The notes beneath the pieces are model-generated. The model searched no databases and was not told the origin of the DNA. It saw nothing but the letters and a program-made list of their open reading frames with translations. The translations under genes were made by a program, and so were the position numbers. From an uncultured Flaviramulus sp. (lineage in GTDB: Bacteria; Bacteroidota; Bacteroidia; Flavobacteriales; Flavobacteriaceae), in the NCBI GenBank assembly GCA_947495125.1, contig CANLXL010000012.1:82143-146142 (forward strand): a stretch of DNA of 64,000 bases, read 5' to 3'. Below, piece after piece: positions 36,858 through 44,059 of this stretch; within the stretch, counting starts at the first letter, position 1; every line of letters starts with the position of its first letter.

Positions 36858-36887
36858 AGGCCGGAACATTGCGTTCCGGCTTTTTTC
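36858..36887 (+). terminator. Intrinsic terminator after the small CarboxypepD-like gene
   Basis: GCCGGAAC and GTTCCGGC form a perfect 8-bp stem with a short loop, followed by six T. It separates this gene from the downstream receptor, which has its own promoter. Confidence 0.93.
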
Positions 36888-36968
36888 ATATCGCATCTTT
36901 TATTATTTATCCATGACTTTCCAATGTTAAATTATTGTTTACAATCTTAAAAACAAACGCAAATATCA

Positions 36969-37045
36969 TAACATTCGCATAACGCTTTTATTACGGTTCT
37001 TTAATCTCTTAGTAACATAGTGTTTACATATGCTGTCTTTCTTTG
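36969..37045 (+). promoter_or_regulatory. Six 11-bp-phased hexamers and -7 element (putative Pho box promoter B)
   Basis: TAACAT 36969, TAACGC 36980, TTACGG 36991, TAATCT 37002, TAACAT 37013 and TTACAT 37024 follow each other at exactly 11 bp. TTTG of the -7 region (in TTTCTTTGCA) begins at 37042, 29 bp after the 37013 hexamer. This is the longest array in the window; it precedes the TonB receptor by 22 bp. Confidence 0.8.
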
Positions 37046-37066
37046 CAAAAAATAATTAAGAACATA

Positions 37067-39808
37067 ATGAAAAAAATATCACTATTATTAGTGCTAATTA
37101 CGTCGACACTTACATTTGCACAGAACACGGGTTCTGTCGTAGGGAAACTAATAGATAAGGAATACAATAACGAGCCCTTAGCTTTTGCTAATGTATTGAT
37201 TAAGGGCACCACTAAAGGAACCACATCGGATTTTGATGGCTTATATGGGTTTAACGATTTAGATGCCGGATCCTATACTTTAGTCTTCAGTTTTGTAGGT
37301 TACGAAACTCAGGAAATAGCTGTGACCGTTGTTGCAGGAAAAGTTACCGAATTAAATGTTCCTATGGGAGCCAGTGCAGCCTCTTTGGATGAGATCGTCA
37401 TTACAACTACAACCAAGAGAGAAAGTGAAACCGCACTACTATTAGAGCAGAAGAAAGCCACCGTTATCAAAGAAAGTATCGGAGCAGAAAGACTATCTAA
37501 AATAGGAGTTTCTGATGCCGCTGCAGCGACTACAAAAATTTCTGGGGTTACTAAAAGTGAAGGTTCCGGAGATATTTATATCAGAGGTCTTGGTGACCGC
37601 TATTTATCTACCACCATGAATGGATTGCCTATTCCTTCCGATAATGTGGATAATAAAAATATAAACCTTAACCTGTTCTCTACCAATATCATTGAAAATG
37701 TTGGTATTAGTAAGACCTATGCAACCTCAGGGTATGCCGATCAAACTTCAGGAAATGTAGACATCACATCTAAAGAATATTCAAAAAAACAAGTCTCTGT
37801 AAGTGTTGGTACAGGATATAACACTAATGTTTTAGGATTGGACGGTGATTTCAAAAGAAGTATTGCTACAGAAGATGTAACCTTAGGGTTCCATAAGAAG
37901 CAGTTTGCCACGGTTGACCTGATTACAAGACAAAGTTGGGCTCCTGTAGTTCAAAACAGTACGGCAAACTATAGTTTATCGGTATCCGGTGGAAGAAAAT
38001 TTGATGTTTTCGGAAAAAAACTATCTGTATTTGTCGCCGGTTCTCACTCGAATGCCTATGAGTACCAGGATGGTTTATTCAGAAGTTACAGATCTAACAT
38101 CTTGGATAACGAATTTACCGATGTGGAATCGTTTACGACCAAAACAAACTCCACGGGGTATATCAATCTCGGGCTTAAATTAAATGACAACCACAGGATT
38201 AAAATTAGCAGTTTATCGGTAAATAAAAGTACAGATAATGTTTATGAGCAAGGTAGGAATGGATTGGGCTATGTTTTCGATCAGGATCCTCAGGAAGATG
38301 GTGCTTTTGTAAGAGATCAAAATTTCAAGCAAACTAAAATGCTTGTTAACCAAATCATCGGGAATCACAAAACAAGTGAATTCAATACCATTACATGGGC
38401 TGCAGGCTACAATTTCGTTTTGGCCGAGGAGCCTAATCGTGTTAGAAATGAAGCCAATATTTTAGATGCGAATACAGTTCAGTATGCACACGTTGGTGAT
38501 TTTCAACAAAGAAAATCGAATCAGAAAATTGAAGATGTTGAGTATAACGCTTACCTAAAAGACGCCCTGAGCTTTGGCCAGTTAGATGAAGATGAAAACA
38601 AACCATTTAAACTTCATGTTGGTGCTAATGTTCGTAAAAAGGAACGTGTATTCAGTTCTCTATTTATCGGTGTTAGAGCCAGAGATTTTCAAGTCCCTTC
38701 TGTGGACGACTTTTCACTGACGTTTACCGAAGCTAATTTTAGCAATGGTTTGGTTTTAAGAGAAAGAGATCCGGATAGATACGATGCCGATCTAACCATT
38801 TTCTCCGGGTATGCAAACTTAGACTTTGGGTTAAATAAAAAATTCTCTGGAAACATTGGTATCCGCTATGAAAGAGATGAGATCAATGTATTGTGGGATG
38901 TGGCTAACTTCGTTGGACGTGTTGGTTCCATAGCTAAAGAATATAATGATATTTATCCGAGCATTAATTTAAAATACGAACTCGGCGAAAATACGTTTTT
39001 ACGTTTTGCCTCAAGTTTAACCCAAACCCTTCCGGAATTTAAAGAACTGTCTCCATTTGAATATGTGTCTCCAACGGGTCGTGTGACCAGAGGAGATCCA
39101 AATTTGGAAAAATCGGATGTTTTTAATGCAGATTTAAAATGGGAATTTTTTCCTAAAAAAAGCGAGTTGGTTTCTGCTACAGCCTTTTACAAGCAAATTA
39201 AAAACCCTATTAATTTAGCACTTACAAGAGGGTCTGCCGGAATCTTCCAATTCTCGAATACCGGTGAAAAAGCCAATGTCTTTGGTGTTGAGTTTGAGAC
39301 AAGATTGAATCTGATTGAAAATGAAGATGAAAAACCAATGCTAAACTTCAATACAAACATCACCAAAATGTGGTTTAATCAGGATTTACTGGAAGAATTC
39401 CAGTACAAGAACATTACGGAATCTGATCTGCAAGGGGCTTCCGATTTAATCCTGAATGGATCTTTAGGCTATAACAATCAAAAAGAAAGAGAATTTATAG
39501 CCACAATTACCGGTAACTACTCATCAGATAAAATATTTGCCTTAGGAGCTCCGGAAGATTTTGCCAATAGTGCGGTATTGTATAATGATGAAATTATTGA
39601 AAAAGGCTTTTTTGCTATGGATTTAGTGGTAAGCAAACAAATAACCGATAAGTTATTACTAAAATTTGTAGGTAGAAATCTTCTTAATCCGAGCATTGAG
39701 CAAACACAATTAATCAGAGACATTAATACCGGTGTTGAGACTAACGAAGTTGTCAGTTCTTATAAAAAAGGAAGCCTGTTGAGCCTAAATTTAAAATACA
39801 CATTCTAA
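37067..39808 (+). CDS. TonB-dependent outer-membrane receptor of the putative phosphate regulon
   Basis: 913 residues from ATG 37067. Signal peptide to about residue 19, carboxypeptidase-regulatory-like domain at 22-110, plug at about 125-240 (KISGVTKSEGSGDIYIRGLG), and a barrel with a C-terminal KGSLLSLNLKYTF. No SusD gene follows; instead comes a 679-residue duplicated lipoprotein, then an O/P-type porin and a PiT transporter. Together with the promoter array this suggests import of phosphate or a phosphorus compound. That substrate is inferred from context, not from the receptor sequence. Confidence 0.92.
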   Translation: MKKISLLLVLITSTLTFAQNTGSVVGKLIDKEYNNEPLAFANVLIKGTTKGTTSDFDGLYGFNDLDAGSYTLVFSFVGYETQEIAVTVVAGKVTELNVPMGASAASLDEIVITTTTKRESETALLLEQKKATVIKESIGAERLSKIGVSDAAAATTKISGVTKSEGSGDIYIRGLGDRYLSTTMNGLPIPSDNVDNKNINLNLFSTNIIENVGISKTYATSGYADQTSGNVDITSKEYSKKQVSVSVGTGYNTNVLGLDGDFKRSIATEDVTLGFHKKQFATVDLITRQSWAPVVQNSTANYSLSVSGGRKFDVFGKKLSVFVAGSHSNAYEYQDGLFRSYRSNILDNEFTDVESFTTKTNSTGYINLGLKLNDNHRIKISSLSVNKSTDNVYEQGRNGLGYVFDQDPQEDGAFVRDQNFKQTKMLVNQIIGNHKTSEFNTITWAAGYNFVLAEEPNRVRNEANILDANTVQYAHVGDFQQRKSNQKIEDVEYNAYLKDALSFGQLDEDENKPFKLHVGANVRKKERVFSSLFIGVRARDFQVPSVDDFSLTFTEANFSNGLVLRERDPDRYDADLTIFSGYANLDFGLNKKFSGNIGIRYERDEINVLWDVANFVGRVGSIAKEYNDIYPSINLKYELGENTFLRFASSLTQTLPEFKELSPFEYVSPTGRVTRGDPNLEKSDVFNADLKWEFFPKKSELVSATAFYKQIKNPINLALTRGSAGIFQFSNTGEKANVFGVEFETRLNLIENEDEKPMLNFNTNITKMWFNQDLLEEFQYKNITESDLQGASDLILNGSLGYNNQKEREFIATITGNYSSDKIFALGAPEDFANSAVLYNDEIIEKGFFAMDLVVSKQITDKLLLKFVGRNLLNPSIEQTQLIRDINTGVETNEVVSSYKKGSLLSLNLKYTF

Positions 39809-39809
39809 T

Positions 39810-39906
39810 TAACATTAAGATAACAAAACCCTGGTCTTAATGGGATAAAAGTAACTTATGTTTAATATTCTGTTAAAGAAGAAGAAAAGTCGAATCCTGT
39901 TCTTTG
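39810..39906 (+). promoter_or_regulatory. Phased hexamers and -7 element (putative Pho box promoter C)
   Basis: TAACTT 39852, TAATAT 39863 and TAAAGA 39874 are 11 bp apart; TTTG (in GTTCTTTGCA) starts at 39903, 29 bp after the last. A separate pair, TAACAT 39810 and TAACAA 39821, is also spaced 11 bp but lies 2 bp out of phase with the first set. The gene starts at 39943. Confidence 0.65.
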
Positions 39907-39942
39907 CATAAGAATATATATCATAAAAATTAACTATTAAAA

Positions 39943-41982
39943 ATGAAAAAATTATCTTTAAAATTATTCAGTCTGGCCTTAGTATTTACTGCTAGTCATT
40001 TAACAAGCTGTAGTTCTGATGACCCGGCCCCCATAGTAGCCTCTAAGGGAGAAGTTATCGAAGACCTGGATGCAGGTACGATGAAAGGAACTTTAGACGA
40101 AGACTATACACTTGATGCTTCAACGGTTTATAATTTAACCGGACAGTTCATTATTGAAGAGGGAGCTACTTTAAATATTCCTGCCGGAACAAGAATTCTT
40201 GCTGACAATGGTGGTACAGATGTCTATATTGCCGTTTTACAAGGTGGAGAAATAAATATAAACGGCAATGCGGGTAACCCTGTGGTGATGTCTTCTGCCG
40301 ATGGAAACCCCGGAGACTGGGGTGGTTTAACCTTATGCGGAAAGGCAACAACAACTGCCGGAGTAGATGCACAAGCTGAAGTTGGAGGCTTTATTTACGG
40401 AGGGAATGACGATACCGACAGTTCCGGAATTATAAGGTACCTGCAAATTGTTGGTACAGGTGCTCAAATCAACACAGAGTCTCAATATAATGGTGTGTCT
40501 TTTTACGCTGTTGGTTCAAGTACATTGGTAGACCATGTTGCCGTAATAAACGGATCTGATGATGGGGTTGAGTTTTTTGGAGGAACAGTTTCTGCATCTA
40601 ACTTATACTTAGAGAACAACGATGATGATTCCATCGACTGGACTGAAGGGTGGAATGGAACAGTTACAAATGCCTATATTTCTCATACGGTTGCAGGTTT
40701 CTCAACAGTTTTTGAAGGGGATAAGGATAACGGAAACCCTAAATTCAATAATATTACAGCGATCTCGACGGTTGGAGGTACCGCTTTACAATTCAAAAAA
40801 CAATCTGGTGGAACCATTACAGGTTTGTCCTTAAGTGGTTATGATACTGATTTAGACATGAAAGATGGTGGGGATCCAGCCAATGTTATTTTTAACGATG
40901 GTTACGCTCCTGTGGCCTTTGCAACTCCTGAAAAGCAAGTAGAAACGGGTGACTATTTTTACGCTTTAAATACTTCGGTTCTGCCTACAGTAGATGCTTC
41001 CGATTTTGATTGGGTAGATTCAAATCTATCATTTGAAACCAGTGTCCTACAAGGTGCTGTTACGGGTAATGTTACATTAGATGCTTCTGTAAATTACACG
41101 CTTAACTCTTCTTACATTGTACAAAGCGGTGGAAAATTAACCATTCCTGCCGGTACTAAAATTACGGCCAGAGATGGTGGAACAGGCGTTTACATCGCTG
41201 TGTTACAAGGTGGAGAAATCGATATTCAAGGTACAGCATCAGATCCTGTTGTTATTGCTTCTGCAAATGCGCAAGGTGGTGACTGGGGTGGTTTAACGAT
41301 CTGTGGAAACGCAACGACTACAGCTGGTGTTGATGCGGTTGCAGAAGTTGGAGGCTTCGTTTATGGAGGTACTCTGGATACGGACAATTCCGGTTCCATA
41401 AAATATTTAGTGCTTAAAGGTACCGGTGCTCAAATTAACTCTGAATCTCAATACAACGGGCTTTCTTTATATGCCGTTGGCTCCGGAACAACCATTGAAA
41501 ATATCGCTGTAATCAATGGTTCCGATGATGGTGTTGAATTCTTTGGAGGTACAGTTTCTGCATCGAGCTTATATTTGGAAAACAATGATGACGATTCTAT
41601 AGACTGGACTGAAGGGTGGAGTGGTTCTGTTACCAATGCTTATATTTCTCATACTGTTGCCGGTTTTTCGACCGTTTTTGAAGGCGATAAAGACAATGGA
41701 AACCCAACATTTACAAACATTACAGCTATCTCTAGTGTAGGCGGTACAGGCTTACAGTTTAAAAAGCAATCTGGCGGAACTATTACCGGTTTACACTTGG
41801 TAGGTTACGATGTAGATCTGGACATGAAAGATGGTGGCGCTTTAGCTAACGTTCAAATTGAAGGTGCAGATGCTGATGCAACTCTAATTACCGGAGAAAC
41901 TAAAAAGTACACTTTAAATTCCGGAAAAGATGCTACGGCCATAGATATTTCCGGATGGACCTGGAAAAATGCTAATTTATAA
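39943..41982 (+). CDS. Lipoprotein made of two tandem ~300-residue repeats
   Basis: 679 residues. Lipoprotein signal with lipobox ending LTSC (Cys23), then Ser/Asp residues typical of surface or periplasmic lipoproteins in this phylum. The rest is one domain repeated twice with a fixed offset of 322 residues (966 bp): roughly 45-325 and 367-650. Shared features are NIPAGT/TIPAGT, GGEI, GDWGGLT, VGGF.YGG, GVEFFGGTVSAS and the acidic NNDDDSIDWTEGW. Glycine- and valine-rich short strands suggest a parallel beta-helix-like fold; the acidic loops could bind metal. I know no assigned function. It directly follows a TonB receptor and shares its promoter type, so it may be the receptor's substrate-binding partner. 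Confidence 0.85.
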   Translation: MKKLSLKLFSLALVFTASHLTSCSSDDPAPIVASKGEVIEDLDAGTMKGTLDEDYTLDASTVYNLTGQFIIEEGATLNIPAGTRILADNGGTDVYIAVLQGGEININGNAGNPVVMSSADGNPGDWGGLTLCGKATTTAGVDAQAEVGGFIYGGNDDTDSSGIIRYLQIVGTGAQINTESQYNGVSFYAVGSSTLVDHVAVINGSDDGVEFFGGTVSASNLYLENNDDDSIDWTEGWNGTVTNAYISHTVAGFSTVFEGDKDNGNPKFNNITAISTVGGTALQFKKQSGGTITGLSLSGYDTDLDMKDGGDPANVIFNDGYAPVAFATPEKQVETGDYFYALNTSVLPTVDASDFDWVDSNLSFETSVLQGAVTGNVTLDASVNYTLNSSYIVQSGGKLTIPAGTKITARDGGTGVYIAVLQGGEIDIQGTASDPVVIASANAQGGDWGGLTICGNATTTAGVDAVAEVGGFVYGGTLDTDNSGSIKYLVLKGTGAQINSESQYNGLSLYAVGSGTTIENIAVINGSDDGVEFFGGTVSASSLYLENNDDDSIDWTEGWSGSVTNAYISHTVAGFSTVFEGDKDNGNPTFTNITAISSVGGTGLQFKKQSGGTITGLHLVGYDVDLDMKDGGALANVQIEGADADATLITGETKKYTLNSGKDATAIDISGWTWKNANL

Positions 41983-42017
41983 ATTAGTGAATTTCAAGTT
42001 AACACAACATTAAATAC

Positions 42018-42051
42018 AAAAAAAGCATCCTAATTTAGGATGCTTTTTTTA
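42018..42051. terminator. Bidirectional intrinsic terminator
   Basis: AAAGCATCCTAA and TTAGGATGCTTT pair with A- and T-runs on the two sides. It sits between the convergent genes 39943-41982 and 42070-42423 and serves both. Confidence 0.93.
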
Positions 42052-42069
42052 TGTTTAATATGCTTTTGT

Positions 42070-42423
42070 TTAAAATCCTTGATTCGTTTTATTAATTTCA
42101 GATTCTTTTAAACCAGCAATAGCGTTTGCGCTATAATCTACTTCTTTTACTGTTTCTTTAGTCCAGTAAAACCATTTGCCGACTTTCTTACCATTATCAT
42201 AATTTGCAGAAACTACTTTTTTGCCTTCTGTGTTAAAGCTTAACCACTCACCGTGTAATTTACCATCTGCTGTGTAAGTCCCTGTTTGGCTTACAGCACC
42301 ATTGTCATGATAATAAACAACTTCAATTAAGTTGGTGTCTTTGTTAAGTTTTAAATCTCTCTTTTGTTGTCCAAAAGATACCACAGTAATTAAAAAGGCA
42401 AAACATAAAATTGTGTTCTTCAT
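42070..42423 (-). CDS. Secreted MORN-variant (YwqK-like) repeat protein
   Basis: 117 residues: signal peptide to about residue 18 (VVSFGQQ), then three or so repeats of the type YYHDNGAVSQTGTYTADGKLHGEW and NTEGKKVVSANYDNGKKVGKWFYW, the MORN-like repeats of YwqK-type proteins. These form small beta-hairpins; function in Flavobacteria is unknown. It is transcribed away from the phosphate genes; its ordinary promoter is described at 42450-42480. Confidence 0.8.
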   Translation of the reverse strand: MKNTILCFAFLITVVSFGQQKRDLKLNKDTNLIEVVYYHDNGAVSQTGTYTADGKLHGEWLSFNTEGKKVVSANYDNGKKVGKWFYWTKETVKEVDYSANAIAGLKESEINKTNQGF

Positions 42424-42449
42424 AATTATGGGGGTTTAACATTATACAT

Positions 42450-42480
42450 CAAAGATAAGTTTTAGATAACACTAACGCAA
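42450..42480 (-). promoter_or_regulatory. Consensus promoter of the MORN-variant gene
   Basis: On the minus strand TATCTTTG (42457-42450) is a perfect -7 element and TTG (42480-42478) lies 20 bp upstream as the -33 element. The plus-strand phased array at 42467-42516 overlaps the -33 part. Confidence 0.65.
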
Positions 42481-42516
42481 CACTTACGTAACATTAAATT
42501 AACATTAGAATAGTAT
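42467..42516 (+). promoter_or_regulatory. Five 11-bp-phased TAACAT-like hexamers (putative PhoB site without adjacent + promoter)
   Basis: TAACAC 42467, CAACAC 42478, TAACAT 42489, TAACAT 42500 and TAGTAT 42511 are each 11 bp apart. No TTTG lies 29 bp after any of them on the plus strand. The array overlaps the -33 region of the divergent MORN gene and may repress it, or act at a distance on the downstream promoters. Confidence 0.6.
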
Positions 42517-42564
42517 TGATATGATTATCAATGTTTTAAAAAATAAAATTTAACATTGGAAGTT

Positions 42565-42619
42565 TAATAATTACTTAATATTAGGGTTACATTAAGATTA
42601 ATTTAAACCATGATATTTG
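42565..42619 (+). promoter_or_regulatory. Phased hexamers and -7 element (putative Pho box promoter D) with no gene behind it
   Basis: TAATAA 42565, TAATAT 42576 and TTACAT 42587 are 11 bp apart, and GATATTTG at 42612-42619 places TTTG at 42616, again 29 bp after the last hexamer. The same octamer GATATTTG is the -7 region of the PiT promoter. It would start transcription near 42624-42626. Confidence 0.6.
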
Positions 42620-42623
42620 TGAT

Positions 42624-42727
42624 GTCTTAAGACAAAATAATTAGTATTTCATATAATCTATTAGTTTTTGTCGACTACATTATTATGATTTCTAACTGAG
42701 GTTGCCTTGGCCAAGGCAACCTTTTTA
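42624..42727 (+). ncRNA. Putative small RNA (~100 nt) under a Pho-type promoter
   Basis: Promoter D would start RNA at about 42624-42626, on a perfect small palindrome GTCTTAAGAC (42624-42633). The transcript would end at the strong terminator at 42699-42727. No gene on either strand needs that terminator: the upstream gene runs the other way and the downstream gene starts later with its own promoter. The ATGs inside open only two to five codons, so it is not coding. The existence of a transcript is inferred. Confidence 0.5.
42699..42727 (+). terminator. Perfect 24-bp terminator palindrome
   Basis: AGGTTGCCTTGG is followed at once by its exact complement (42699-42722), then T-run 42722-42726. 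One of the strongest hairpins in the window, placed in a region with no annotated gene upstream on this strand. Confidence 0.9.
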
Positions 42728-42736
42728 GTTAAAATT

Positions 42737-42780
42737 TAATCATTAGGAAACATTAAGTTAACATTGGTTTTAGTTCTTTG
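42737..42780 (+). promoter_or_regulatory. Phased hexamers and -7 element (putative Pho box promoter E)
   Basis: TAATCA 42737, AAACAT 42748 and TAACAT 42759 are 11 bp apart; TTTG (in GTTCTTTGCA) starts at 42777, 29 bp after the second and 18 bp after the third. Drives the porin gene at 42805. Confidence 0.7.
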
Positions 42781-42804
42781 CAGCGACAAAAACTAATACT
42801 TATA

Positions 42805-43995
42805 ATGAAGTTTAAAATTACCTGTATTGCACTATGTCTTTTTGCAATACTGACATCGCACTCACAAGAGGTTAAATCACCTAAGTTTGGAAAAGGCCTC
42901 TTTAATCTTGTTGGACAAGATAGTAGTTGGACCATGAAAATTGGCGCCAGAATGCAATTTTTAGCAATTTCTAACTGGGAAGACGGCGCAGATAACGAAG
43001 CGAATTTTTTAGTAAGACGAGCTCGTTTAAAATTTGATGGCTACGCCTTTACACCAAAACTTAAATATAAAATAGAGCTGGGGTTATCTAATCGGGACAT
43101 CTCCGGTGCATCACAATTTACAAGTAACGCTCCCCGATATATCTTAGACGCCGTAATGAAATGGAACTTTGCACCGGGTTTCGAACTTTGGTTTGGACAA
43201 ACTAAACTCCCCGGTAACAGAGAACGTGTGGTTTCTTCAGCTAATCTGCAGCAAGTCGATCGTTCACTTTTGAACAGTCGATTCAATATTGACCGAGATG
43301 TGGGCATTCAATTAAAACATAAGTTTAATTTAAGTGACACATTTGTTGTAAAAGAGACCTTTTCTATTGCCCAGGGTGAAGGTAGAAACGTAACGACCGG
43401 GAATTTAGGAGGACATCAATTTACCGGACGCGTCGAACTCTACCCGTTTGGAAATTTTGCCAGTAAAGGCGACTATAAAGGTTCTGATTTAAAACGCGAA
43501 CAAAAACCGAAATTAGCCTTAGGTGTGAGTTACGACCATAATAATAATGCCGTTAAGACGCGAAGTAACATGGGCTCTTATATGGTTACGGATACCGGTT
43601 TTTTTGAAACGAATATCAATACCCTTTTTATAGACGCGATGTTTAAGTACAGAGGCTTCTCTTTGATGGCTGAATATGCCGATAGAGATGCTAAAGATCC
43701 ATTTGCAAAAAACTCCGATGGTACCCTTACGGGAGACGCGGTTCAGGTGGGTAAAGGTTTAAACTTACAAGCCGGTATTTTATGTAAAAACGATTGGGAA
43801 ATTTCGGGACGTTTTACAAACATTCATTTAATTAAAAGCATTACCGGGAAGAATAACGAAAATCAATTTACATTAGGTGTTTCAAAATATATTGTTGGAC
43901 ATAGCTTAAAGGTACAGTCAGACTGTAGCTATTTGGATGTAAATGGCGGTAATAATGAACTGATGTGGCGATTACAATTCGATATTCATTTTTAA
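42805..43995 (+). CDS. Phosphate-selective porin O/P family protein
   Basis: 396 residues from the ATG at 42805 (a TTG frame opening at 42778 overlaps the promoter and is rejected). Signal peptide to about residue 21, then a beta-barrel with WTMKIGARMQFLAI, NFLVRRARLKFDGYAF and FELWFGQTKLPGNRERV, which are typical of the OprO/OprP family, and a C-terminal aromatic (FDIHF). It would admit phosphate or polyphosphate across the outer membrane. The name rests on family likeness; the location just before a PiT phosphate transporter supports it. Confidence 0.88.
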   Translation: MKFKITCIALCLFAILTSHSQEVKSPKFGKGLFNLVGQDSSWTMKIGARMQFLAISNWEDGADNEANFLVRRARLKFDGYAFTPKLKYKIELGLSNRDISGASQFTSNAPRYILDAVMKWNFAPGFELWFGQTKLPGNRERVVSSANLQQVDRSLLNSRFNIDRDVGIQLKHKFNLSDTFVVKETFSIAQGEGRNVTTGNLGGHQFTGRVELYPFGNFASKGDYKGSDLKREQKPKLALGVSYDHNNNAVKTRSNMGSYMVTDTGFFETNINTLFIDAMFKYRGFSLMAEYADRDAKDPFAKNSDGTLTGDAVQVGKGLNLQAGILCKNDWEISGRFTNIHLIKSITGKNNENQFTLGVSKYIVGHSLKVQSDCSYLDVNGGNNELMWRLQFDIHF

Positions 43996-43999
43996 AATA

Positions 44000-44043
44000 T
44001 AACAATTAGATAACACATAAAATAATAACGCGAAAGATATTTG
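44000..44043 (+). promoter_or_regulatory. Phased hexamers and -7 element (putative Pho box promoter F)
   Basis: TAACAA 44000 and TAACAC 44011 are 11 bp apart; GATATTTG puts TTTG at 44040, 29 bp after the second. The array begins five bases after the porin stop codon, so the PiT gene has its own promoter as well as possible read-through. Confidence 0.65.
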
Positions 44044-44059
44044 CAAATTAATCTGAATT

